Below, piece by piece: positions 42,958 to 50,794 of a stretch of DNA of 64,000 nucleotides. Numbering within the stretch: position 1 is the stretch's first letter; each line of letters begins with the position of its first letter. A program made the translations under genes and the position numbers. Under the pieces are notes generated by a model. The model did not search any database, was not told where the DNA came from, and was given only the letters and a program-made list of their open reading frames with translations. The stretch lies in the NCBI GenBank assembly GCA_030536355.1, contig JAUNQD010000001.1, positions 111,709 to 175,708 on the forward strand. The letters run 5' to 3'. The stretch comes from Bacillota bacterium (lineage in GTDB: Bacteria > Bacillota > Clostridia > Peptostreptococcales > Anaerovoracaceae).

Positions 42958-43455
42958 TTAGTATCCTATGATGGTAACACCTTCAAGGGGAAGTTTAAAT
43001 TTATCGCTAGCATAAACAGCATCAAGAAAAGCAATTACCTTTTCATAATCCTTGCCTCCTCTATATACTTCTCTTACAGCAATACACACATATTTAATGT
43101 CTTCCATGCAGCACGCTTCAAACAAGTCCTTTAGAAATTGATAGTTGTCATATGCCCGTCCTGCTTCAACTTCTACAACAATTCCATTTCTTTCATTAAG
43201 TGCATCCACCTCAAAAGTTTTTGTAGGGACACCGTTTTCTTCATACATGACTGGAATTCTTATTTTATCTGACTTTCCTTTTTCTACAAGAAATTCACAT
43301 TTCATAAGGTCTTCTCTAACAATAGCTAGTACCTCATTACTTTTCAAAGTATTAGATGCTGAGTTGATTTTTGAAATATTTTTTTCAAAAACTTCAATTA
43401 CATTTAAAACTGCTGCATTAACTTTTCTGTTCTTAGGGTAATTTGTCCACCTCAT
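42958..43455 (-). CDS. Hypothetical protein with a possible restriction-endonuclease-like core
   Basis: 165 residues starting MRWTNYPKNRK (ATG at 43455 after AAAGGA). The segment FEVDALNERNGIVVEVEAGRAYDNYQF (described by positions about 92-118) has Asp followed by ExE after a beta-turn, as in PD-(D/E)XK variants that use Glu instead of Lys. Next, YVCIAVREVYRGG resembles the following strand. Predicted, not proven. In the middle of the AT-rich island. Confidence 0.6.
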   Translation of the reverse strand: MRWTNYPKNRKVNAAVLNVIEVFEKNISKINSASNTLKSNEVLAIVREDLMKCEFLVEKGKSDKIRIPVMYEENGVPTKTFEVDALNERNGIVVEVEAGRAYDNYQFLKDLFEACCMEDIKYVCIAVREVYRGGKDYEKVIAFLDAVYASDKFKLPLEGVTIIGY

Positions 43456-43574
43456 ATTTCTTTTTCCTTTCTTTTCCACCATACCTATCATTTAATATTC
43501 TGCTAAAATGTTTATCTTTGCCGTTATGCTTGCAAGGCTTCAATTATAAATAAGCTGACAAGTGCAGCCTTCAA

Positions 43575-43654
43575 CGCTTTGCTAATGTGATGTTGGAGAA
43601 ATGAGATACTATAGAGAAACACAAACTATATTAAAAGATTACATTAGCAAAGCG
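43575..43654. repeat. 14-bp inverted repeat with 52-base spacer
   Basis: CGCTTTGCTAATGT (43575-43588) and ACATTAGCAAAGCG (43641-43654) are perfect reverse complements in the 260-base gap between the small membrane peptide gene and the next gene. It may be a pair of operator halves, a small-element end pair, or a long stem. Confidence 0.7.
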
Positions 43655-43717
43655 AAAATTGTCATAGCCTAATTTATTATCTTAGACACATTTTCCCCAA
43701 CTCTTAACCTATTCCTA

Positions 43718-43828
43718 TTACCATACAACTTCTGAGGCCGCTCCTCCAGCAAAGAAAAATCCTATGCCAATTGCTACCACTACTATTATTATGCCGACTA
43801 ATTGTTTTTTTGTTAAATTTACTCTCAT
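43718..43828 (-). CDS. Small single-helix membrane peptide, 36 residues
   Basis: Starts MRVNLTKKQLVGIIIVVVAI after an excellent ribosome site (AAAGGAGG, seven bases before ATG). A basic N-terminus is followed by one hydrophobic helix (residues 10-30) and ends SEVVW before TAA. The charge pattern gives a cytoplasmic N-terminus. It could be a toxin-like or regulatory small protein. Otherwise 43492-43955 contains no gene. Confidence 0.65.
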   Translation of the reverse strand: MRVNLTKKQLVGIIIVVVAIGIGFFFAGGAASEVVW

Positions 43829-43955
43829 CTTTATTCCTCCTTTACCTATCCTTTACACTATACATTATGCCGATCATTTCTCGTCATTTTTTGTTCTTTA
43901 TACCCACTTTCGTTAAACAAAAAGAAAAAAACTGCATTTTTCTGCAGTTTCTCTC

Positions 43956-45077
43956 TTATTTCTTATTCAATATTTCTTGTTGCGCTGAATATATACTCTT
44001 TAAATATTCCGCATATTCTTCTGCCACATAATTAGGACTAACAATGGTAGCTTTTCCACCCAACCCCGCTATCCATCCAAAGTACTGAGGGCTTACAGAA
44101 ATTTCTCTGACAGTAATAAAATGATCCGCTCCATCTTTCATGCATACTGTCCCGTCCGTTCCAAATCTATCAAATACTACTCCGCTCAAGCTGTTGTGAA
44201 ATCTCATTCGGACTCTCTCTTTTTTTCCGAAAAACATATTAAAGGTATTTTTAGCGATTTCACTTATATTATATTCTTCAAAAGCTGTGCGGCCTTCTCT
44301 TATACTTTGTTCTAATACTGTCACTTCAGATATCTTATCTATCCTATAAGGTCTAATCTGGTCATAATTATTATCATAACCAAGCAAATAATACTTGCCA
44401 TCATCCCATGTTACGGCCCATGGACTTATTAAATAAAAAGCACCCCCCTTTCTTGGCTCAAGAGTTTTATTGATCGTCCATTCCATATACTTGAATTTTA
44501 ATTGATTATTACCTGCAATTGCTTTATATATAATATCTACAATATCAAGGCTTCCTTTACTTGTACTCTTTACCCTGTCTATTCTGGTTATATGTCTTTT
44601 TAAAGCACTTTGGTTATTTTTATTTGTCAAACCATATACTTTTTTTAATAAGGCATTAGAATCGTCTTCAGAAATGAACTTGGCACTTCGTATTGCATCA
44701 GCAATAAGCCTTACTTCAGAGTATAAAAAATCTCTTTCTTTTAAATAGTAACTCGTTTCTTTCCCTCTAGACGCTTTCACTATGCTTGGATTTCTATACT
44801 CATGTCTTATGTACTTTCCATTGGGTTTCTCTTCTTCTTCAAACCGCTCGTTTACCGGAACAGGGTCAAGAAATTCATTTAAGTAATATATGTCCCTAAT
44901 GATAGTTCTGGGACCTGCTTCTATTTCATAGTCTTCCTTTAACTTGCTAATTATCTCCTTTGTCTTTATTTTGTCTCTCCCGGTTTCATCAGTGTAGTCT
45001 TCTATGATTTTCTTTACACACAGGAGCCTGTATCTATTTTCACCATATCTGTTCACTTCTTTTTTTTCTTGTTCCAC
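43956..45077 (-). CDS. WYL-domain transcriptional regulator
   Basis: 373 residues starting at GTG (45077), seven bases after GGAGG; an ATG-type start at 45098 would include that site in the coding region. N-terminal winged helix (RYRLLCVKKIIEDYTDETGR... TIIRDIYYLNEF, about 8-60), then a WYL domain (about 170-245: INKTLEPRKGGAFYLISPWAVTWD, YYLLGYDNNYDQIRPYRIDKI) and a WCX C-terminal part. WYL proteins bind nucleic acid or nucleotide ligands and often govern defence loci. 88 bases after the sigma factor gene on the same strand. Confidence 0.88.
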   Translation of the reverse strand: MEQEKKEVNRYGENRYRLLCVKKIIEDYTDETGRDKIKTKEIISKLKEDYEIEAGPRTIIRDIYYLNEFLDPVPVNERFEEEEKPNGKYIRHEYRNPSIVKASRGKETSYYLKERDFLYSEVRLIADAIRSAKFISEDDSNALLKKVYGLTNKNNQSALKRHITRIDRVKSTSKGSLDIVDIIYKAIAGNNQLKFKYMEWTINKTLEPRKGGAFYLISPWAVTWDDGKYYLLGYDNNYDQIRPYRIDKISEVTVLEQSIREGRTAFEEYNISEIAKNTFNMFFGKKERVRMRFHNSLSGVVFDRFGTDGTVCMKDGADHFITVREISVSPQYFGWIAGLGGKATIVSPNYVAEEYAEYLKSIYSAQQEILNKK

Positions 45078-45165
45078 TATATTTCCTCCATTTGTCAAAT
45101 ATAATGACTTTATTGCTATAATTATATGTTATATAGAATGTTTTTTCAAATAAAATAGGCACGCA

Positions 45166-45996
45166 TTATACTGCATGCCTATATTCGTTTAATTCTATAG
45201 CAAGTTTTGCAACTGCTGATTTTTTTATTTGGCCAACTCTTTGTTTGGTGATTCCAATTTCTTCGCCAATACTCTGTAACGTCTTTATTTCTTTATTATT
45301 AAACCCATATAGCTCTGTTATGACTGTTCTTTCTATGTCACTAAGCACCTTCATTTTTTCGTTTACTATATTACAAACATCTCTTTCAATGGCCACTTCT
45401 TCCGGTGATTTGAGTGAAGTGTCCGGTAAGATGTTATAGTATGACATCACTTCATCAGAGCTATCTCTATTCTCCTTATCGTCTCCGTTAAGCGAAAATG
45501 TCATAACATTACTCTTGGATTTAATTTCTTCTATTTTTTTAACAGTCAATCCGGTATTTGCTGCAATTTCCTGTATTTTCGGAAGACATCCGTTAGATAT
45601 CTGGTACTCCCTTTCATATTTTAAAACTTTATTTTTGTCTAAGGCAACAGCTTCCGGAAAGCGCACTATATACCCTGTTTCATTCGTTATTGCCCAGATA
45701 TGTATTTTAACATGATAGATTACACATGCTATGAAATTTTGACTTACTTTTTCATCGAAGGTCTCAATAGCTCTTAAAACAGCTATTCTACCCTCTTGCT
45801 GTATGTCCTCATGTTCCATACGAAGTGCATTACTATTATTTGTTTTATATGCATTGGCAAACTTTGCAATTAACTTCTCAAAGTTGTTTATTATTGTATT
45901 TGTTGCCAATTCATCACCGTTCTTAGCTCTTCTTACTAAATTGAGTAATTCAGCATTGTTGTACGCATCTCTGCCTCTGTTTTTGTTGTTATTCAT
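45166..45996 (-). CDS. Sigma-70-family RNA polymerase sigma factor
   Basis: 276 residues starting MNNNKNRGRDAY. Region 2 (about 30-110: EHEDIQQEGRIAVLRAIETFD), region 3 (about 135-165: LPKIQEIAANTGLTVKKIEEI) and region 4 (about 215-265: LSDIERTVITELYGF, IGEEIGITKQRVGQIKKSA) are all present; no region 1.1. It resembles primary-type factors but is short and divergent, so an island-specific alternative sigma factor is likely. The ribosome site GGAGG lies in P1 of the leader at 46005-46096. The WYL gene follows. Confidence 0.88.
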   Translation of the reverse strand: MNNNKNRGRDAYNNAELLNLVRRAKNGDELATNTIINNFEKLIAKFANAYKTNNSNALRMEHEDIQQEGRIAVLRAIETFDEKVSQNFIACVIYHVKIHIWAITNETGYIVRFPEAVALDKNKVLKYEREYQISNGCLPKIQEIAANTGLTVKKIEEIKSKSNVMTFSLNGDDKENRDSSDEVMSYYNILPDTSLKSPEEVAIERDVCNIVNEKMKVLSDIERTVITELYGFNNKEIKTLQSIGEEIGITKQRVGQIKKSAVAKLAIELNEYRHAV

Positions 45997-46004
45997 TTTC
46001 TTTC

Positions 46005-46128
46005 CTCCATTGTTCAAGCATTAGCACCTTATTGATAATTTCTAACAGGTTGCTGTACAGTCATCGAGCTTGTCTCTCGTGTACTCTAAATGGAATTTTG
46101 TGTTCTTCCCTGTAGTAATTACATTATA
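46005..46128 (-). ncRNA. Structured 5' leader, SAM-riboswitch-clan-like (copy B)
   Basis: Second copy of the leader at 40912-41033. P1: TTCCATT (46095-46089) pairs with AATGGAG (46011-46005). P2 reads GTACA (46084-46080) with TGTAC (46059-46055) where copy A reads GCACG/CGTGC: both changed pairs keep Watson-Crick pairing. GAGAGACAAGCTC, ATGAC, GCAACCTG, AGGTGCTAATGCTTGAAC are conserved, while the P3 loop has diverged. A TATAAT box is at 46128-46123. Should control translation of the sigma factor. Confidence 0.72.
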
Positions 46129-46172
46129 CTCCCCTCATCTCGTCAAAATTTGTTGTTTATACCTGTAAATTA

Positions 46173-46200
46173 AAAAAATCAGCAAAAAAGCTGATTTTTT
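46173..46200. terminator. Terminator between the HNH-like gene and the sigma leader
   Basis: AAATCAGC / GCTGATTT stem with a six-base loop and A/T-runs on both sides, working in both directions. Confidence 0.8.
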
Positions 46201-46295
46201 AAACTTCCTCTATACTCATGATATCACCTCTCTCAATATATTTTATTATTTTGGTTCTATTTTACAATACAAACCACTCGCTCGTTGCTAAAGTA

Positions 46296-47387
46296 TCATT
46301 TAGTAATCTTGTGCGCTTCTAAAAGTATGTTTGGTATGTTTTTTCTGTTGCTTAAACTTATTTTTTCTTTTAACACTTCAAGCCCATTAAAGAAAGGGGT
46401 TATACCTACTACATCGCTGCCCGTTCTAGCCACTTTTTTCATCTCTTCGCTACCATCCAAAACATCCTTTATCTGTTTTGAGAAGTAAACCTCTTCTGAA
46501 TATGCAAACATAATAAACGTAAGTACTGCTAGTTGATCTTCCAATTCTAATTTATTAAATTGGCGATAGAAATTTCTGTATCGTTTATCCTTACCATCAA
46601 CAAACATAAAAATGACACTTCTATTTTCTAATGGAAATATAGAAATATGCAGATTCTTTATTTCATAATCAGGCGACGGGTAGAAAATATCATTTATTAC
46701 TTTATCCTCCAAGTCAAAAACTAATGCAACCTGAGATTGAAAAGCTATAGGCACTACATAGTCCAGCTTTTTGTAATAACACATATAGTAATCGTTCTGC
46801 AAATGCTTTTCTATAGCCTTTTTTGCTTTAGTGTATCCTTTTTCATATTCATTTAGGTCCAACCTATTTTCATGTTCCTTCATATCCATATATGGATTAC
46901 CTATTCCAAGAACTGATCTTGTTGCATCACTTAATTCTAATTCTATTTTGCGTTTGCTAATGGCTTTAAGGTAATTCTTCAATGCTATTTGTGCAATCAT
47001 TTTGGCCGTAGGCTCCTGACTATAATTGTCAGGATTCTCATAATCAGAAAACAGCTTATTGTCACAATCTCTGCAAATAAGTTGAAAAGTGCCGGCTTTT
47101 TTAACACCCTTTTCATACTCAAGCGCCGGAAAATCAATTAACGAATTTATTGTTAAAACATCACCTTCTTCAGCAATCTTCTTCAGCGCAAATTGAGGTA
47201 TAGAGTGAGAATTACAAAACCCATCTACTTTTCTTCCGCAATAATAGCAGCAATCTAGTTTTGCTATACTTTTACTTTTCTTTATTACAGCACTTATTTG
47301 TTTTCTAATCGACAGATCTTCTTTTATTCGAATTTTATCTAACTCATCAATTGGGCCTAAATCTATAGTTTCAGCTATTTTAAACAT
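46296..47387 (-). CDS. HNH-endonuclease-like hypothetical protein
   Basis: 363 residues. N-terminal zinc-finger HNH-like motif: CCYYCGRKVDGFCNSHSIPQF (positions about 46-66), then FQLICRDCDNKLFSDYE (about 103-119); the pattern CxxC...SHxIP...CxxC...D is that of HNH-type proteins. The rest (about 150-363) is unrecognised, alpha/beta. Such proteins occur in defence islands, but substrate and activity are unknown. Alone between two gaps. Confidence 0.65.
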   Translation of the reverse strand: MFKIAETIDLGPIDELDKIRIKEDLSIRKQISAVIKKSKSIAKLDCCYYCGRKVDGFCNSHSIPQFALKKIAEEGDVLTINSLIDFPALEYEKGVKKAGTFQLICRDCDNKLFSDYENPDNYSQEPTAKMIAQIALKNYLKAISKRKIELELSDATRSVLGIGNPYMDMKEHENRLDLNEYEKGYTKAKKAIEKHLQNDYYMCYYKKLDYVVPIAFQSQVALVFDLEDKVINDIFYPSPDYEIKNLHISIFPLENRSVIFMFVDGKDKRYRNFYRQFNKLELEDQLAVLTFIMFAYSEEVYFSKQIKDVLDGSEEMKKVARTGSDVVGITPFFNGLEVLKEKISLSNRKNIPNILLEAHKITK

Positions 47388-47490
47388 AACTATTCTCCCT
47401 TCCTAATTATGTGCAATCTTTTATATTTCTTTATTTCAACTCTTCACAATTTTTTCGTTTGTACTAGTTATGGATTAAGCTCCCATAGAT

Positions 47491-48048
47491 TTAATTAACC
47501 CCTATAACAGCGATTACAACTGCTATAACACTAACTATACAGCTTATTAAAGCTAGCATACTCATAGAGAAATTATAAATTTTATCGGACCTTCTTTCGC
47601 TAGAAAACTCAAGAGCTGCCATTACTACAAGTGAACCCATGAACAGTACCAATAAGCAGAAACAAATGCCTGAAACTTTTTCTATTCCCACCATGTCATT
47701 GCTTGTTAAGGTGTAAAGAATTATGATAATTCCTGCCGCCCAAATCGCCATGCCTAAAATCAATAAAACAAACCCTACACCTATCTGAAGGACACTATCG
47801 TACAAGGTCATCTCCCTAACCTTTTTATTCTTATATGCGAATGGAAAAATCAAAAGCCCCAAGACTTTCAACACCTTCTTTATTTCGATTTTTCTTGGCC
47901 ATTCGGGTTCTAAATTATAATCTTCTTTTATGGTATCTTCTGTTTTGTGTAATTCAAGATGAAATTCCTCGAACGCCTTAGCTGAATAATATATTTTCTT
48001 TTCCTTATGCTTTATTTTCGCTTGTCGTTTTAATCCTCTATATGACAT
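47491..48048 (-). CDS. Hypothetical membrane protein, four helices
   Basis: 185 residues. Basic cytoplasmic N-terminus (LKRQAKIKHKEKKIYYSAKAF), then four hydrophobic segments at about 60-75, 88-115, 122-147 and 160-183. No family recognised. Last gene of the minus strand here; the divergent gene at 48189 has a nonsense codon. Confidence 0.65.
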   Translation of the reverse strand: MSYRGLKRQAKIKHKEKKIYYSAKAFEEFHLELHKTEDTIKEDYNLEPEWPRKIEIKKVLKVLGLLIFPFAYKNKKVREMTLYDSVLQIGVGFVLLILGMAIWAAGIIIILYTLTSNDMVGIEKVSGICFCLLVLFMGSLVVMAALEFSSERRSDKIYNFSMSMLALISCIVSVIAVVIAVIGVN

Positions 48049-48188
48049 TTCTTCACCCCTCCTTGTGTGGTATTTTTCAATATTTTATCACAATTTATCA
48101 ATCCTTGTCCTTTTTTATAGTATAATCTATCTATACCGCGAAATTCCCACAGTGTATTATGAACCACCACACAGAAAGGAATATTGAT

Positions 48189-49163
48189 ATGAAATTTGAT
48201 ACTAAAAAAGGCCTGGATTTAGTTTCCGGAGCACTTAACAAAGCAACCGACATAGGCAAATCCGTTGCATATAACGCACAGTCCGGTGCGAAAGAGCTGG
48301 CCGAAAACGTTCAGTCCACCGCTAGCGACCTGGCGGAAAAAGCTAAAAACGACGCTTATCTCCGTAAACTCAAGAAATACAACCCACTCTTTCCCGACAA
48401 ATACAACGACGCCTCCTTTGACCGTCCTAATCTGATCACCATCGTCGATGATGCGGTCAGACGTGATATCGATGTTTGCGAGGGAGCGATTGGTTAGCTC
48501 GAAACCAAGAACGACATCGAGATACTTTATCTTTACGACACAGCTGTGGCGTCCAGCGGCCTTAAATTCGTTCCGACCGCTGCATGTGATGAGACATATT
48601 ATGTGGACAACTTCGACCACCAGCGCTACATTCGTATCGATCAGCTTTTCAACAAATCCCATGAAGAAAAGCTCGCGGAGCTTCAGCATATCGCCGCTTC
48701 TTTAGGTGCAAAGCGCTGTTCTATCGAGATCCAGGAGTCTGACAAAGAGTCTCAGAATAGCAAGAAAAAGTTTAGTATAAAGAGCGGCGTCAAAGTTGAA
48801 AGTATTGCAGCCTCTTCAGGAGGAAGCACAGAGCTAAGCATTTCTTCCAAGACAAGCAGTGCCAGAGATGGTGCAGTAGTATCTACTTTTGAAGGAAGCT
48901 CTGACCCACAAATGCCTACGCTCAAATGGTTTCAGCATGATGACACCATACGCCGTCTTATCGACTCACGACTGAATGACTCTAATCCAATAAAGACACA
49001 TCATCTGAAGCTGGAAGGCTCCGCTTCAGCTACTATGTCACAGAAAACAGCCAGTTCAATCGACGGAGCTGTAAGTAAAATAAATTCCCAAAAAAGCTCC
49101 TCAATGGAAACGCGGGCAAAAAAAGAAAACACCAGCAAGTTGGTGTTTACGATAAAGTTTTGA
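48189..49163 (+). pseudogene. Hypothetical protein interrupted by an in-frame TAG
   Basis: One reading frame of 325 codons, split only by TAG at 48495-48497. The first part starts MKFDTKKGLDLVSGALNKAT after AAAGGA and has an amphipathic helical N-terminus; the second part continues without any shift (LETKNDIEILYLYDTAV). The context GAIG-stop-LE suggests a Trp codon (TGG to TAG). The C-terminal third is Ser/Lys-rich and low-complexity. GC content is higher than in the flanking island genes. It may be a recent pseudogene, a sequence error, or a read-through case. Confidence 0.7.
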
Positions 49164-49179
49164 CATGATCGTATAAATC

Positions 49180-49206
49180 ATGGCGGACAAACTGTTGGTC
49201 CGCCAT
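49180..49206. terminator. Possible terminator between convergent genes
   Basis: A 9-bp stem ATGGCGGAC / GTCCGCCAT with a 9-nt loop between the interrupted gene and the convergent nuclease gene; no long T-run follows. Confidence 0.5.
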
Positions 49207-49225
49207 CTCTATGTTATGTAAAATA

Positions 49226-50011
49226 TTATTTTTCTGGATATAGCAACTTCCCCAATGAATTAACAGGCTCTTCTTCGCTTATCGAATTAACCGCATCACT
49301 TATTTCATTCCAATAGTCATATAAGGCAGATGCTTCTATTAACCCGTATTTCGACCTTCTTAATGCAAACATTTCGGTTAGTGTTGCATCCTGCCTTGCT
49401 GCAATAATATGCTCATTGGCCAAGTCTTTATATCCCATCAACACATATGCTTTAGAGTTTGGCGTTGCGCTTCTTATCGCTTTACTTGAAGATTTTATTT
49501 CACCAAACATAGTAGCATCAAGATATGTCTTTACTTCTACTGCAACAATTGGTAGTATAATCTCTTCCCTGTATGCATCATCTATTGAAATATTAATTTT
49601 CTTACCTATACAAAAGTCAACGTCCTTTTTAATAATAGCAATATCATCTTCACCTGCAATTTTCATTCCTGCATATATACCTTTATTAAAAACACTAAAT
49701 ACACCTTTTTTAATTGCAGGCAAATCCTTAAACAGATATGCGCTAATTTCCTCTAAAAATGTTGATGCAAACTTTGATTGAGAAGTGATTCCATATTTGT
49801 CCGAAAAAAGCTCTATAGCTTCATAATAACCATTGCAAATTTCAGCCGCCTCCTCAAAAGCATCATCATTATCACTGCTAAAATTAAGCGATAACATTTG
49901 TTCTCTCATCGGAATATAACAGTCATTTTTAAAAGCTTCAATCGCAGTTCTTTTACCCTTATAATTTGCAATTATTTTATGGTCCAAATTGTTCTCATGA
50001 ATATATAACAT
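49226..50011 (-). CDS. Type II restriction endonuclease subunit (Bpu10I/BbvCI-like), first homologue
   Basis: 261 residues. The nuclease core reads KKDVDFCIGKK (Asp at about residue 130), then PIVAVEVKTYLDATMFGE (ExK at about 157-159), followed by SKAYVLMGYKD. The same motif set is in the neighbouring 251-residue protein, but overall sequence is diverged, as in heterodimeric enzymes that cut an asymmetric site. Downstream of the m5C methyltransferase in one operon. Confidence 0.78.
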   Translation of the reverse strand: MLYIHENNLDHKIIANYKGKRTAIEAFKNDCYIPMREQMLSLNFSSDNDDAFEEAAEICNGYYEAIELFSDKYGITSQSKFASTFLEEISAYLFKDLPAIKKGVFSVFNKGIYAGMKIAGEDDIAIIKKDVDFCIGKKINISIDDAYREEIILPIVAVEVKTYLDATMFGEIKSSSKAIRSATPNSKAYVLMGYKDLANEHIIAARQDATLTEMFALRRSKYGLIEASALYDYWNEISDAVNSISEEEPVNSLGKLLYPEK

Positions 50012-50026
50012 TAATATCCCCCTCTT

Positions 50027-50782
50027 TTATAACGCTTCTACCACTGCTGAATAGTACGCTTTTAATAAACCGCCCTCAATCGCTGTTAATTGTCGTCTCC
50101 GTGCTGGAGAACTTGGTCTTTTACAAGCCCTTAAGTTATATTTCCCATTTATAGCATATGAGTAACTAGCCGGAACAGGTGCATTTTTCGAAATCTCATC
50201 TTGATACTCCATTAATACATATGTTTTAACATCTGGCGATGCTGTCTTAAGTTGGGTTCCAGAAAACAACGCTTCATGATGCATTGTAGAATCTAAATAT
50301 GTTTTGGCCTCAATACATACAAAAGGAAATCTCACTATCATTTCAACACCATTTATCGCCATCGAACTTGTTTTTCCTATGCAAAAATCTACGTCCTTAT
50401 ATAGAACTCTATATTGCAAGTCTCTTTCTACAAGAACACCTGCGTAAATCTCTTTGTTGAAAAACTCCAACTCGTTTTCAACAATAAATGAGTTGTTTTT
50501 AAATAAATATGTAGAAAGCTCTTCTAAAACAGATGATCTCAACTTTGTCTGCGCATTAATGCGATGTGCTGACATTACATTGTCAACATGCAAAAGGTAT
50601 TCATTCATTTCATTAGCAGCATAATCAAAGTCTTCTATTTGCATTAGCTCATAATTAACGCTTTCCATATTACTTCGATAGTTTAAATAATGCTCCTCTA
50701 GTATTATTAAATCATTGTACTTGTCAGTACCTGGATTCTCTTTTGCTATTTGTCCATTTAAAATGCTATAGTGTGCGTACAT
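50027..50782 (-). CDS. Type II restriction endonuclease subunit (Bpu10I/BbvCI-like), second homologue
   Basis: 251 residues. YKDVDFCIGKTSS, PFVCIEAKTYLDSTMHHE and VKTYVLMEYQDE match the first subunit motif for motif. The catalytic E-x-K is EAK here, EVK there. Both catalytic sites look intact. The C-terminus (RACKRPSSPARRRQLTA) is basic and differs, perhaps setting specificity. It lies 12 bases after the methyltransferase and 15 bases before the first subunit. Confidence 0.78.
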   Translation of the reverse strand: MYAHYSILNGQIAKENPGTDKYNDLIILEEHYLNYRSNMESVNYELMQIEDFDYAANEMNEYLLHVDNVMSAHRINAQTKLRSSVLEELSTYLFKNNSFIVENELEFFNKEIYAGVLVERDLQYRVLYKDVDFCIGKTSSMAINGVEMIVRFPFVCIEAKTYLDSTMHHEALFSGTQLKTASPDVKTYVLMEYQDEISKNAPVPASYSYAINGKYNLRACKRPSSPARRRQLTAIEGGLLKAYYSAVVEAL

Positions 50783-50794
50783 TTTATATCTCTT

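Noticed and set aside
46207..46224. Six-codon frame MSIEEV with GAGAGGTG before it, next to a terminator
   Set aside because: Too short to support as a gene; the terminator is explained by the upstream HNH-like gene.
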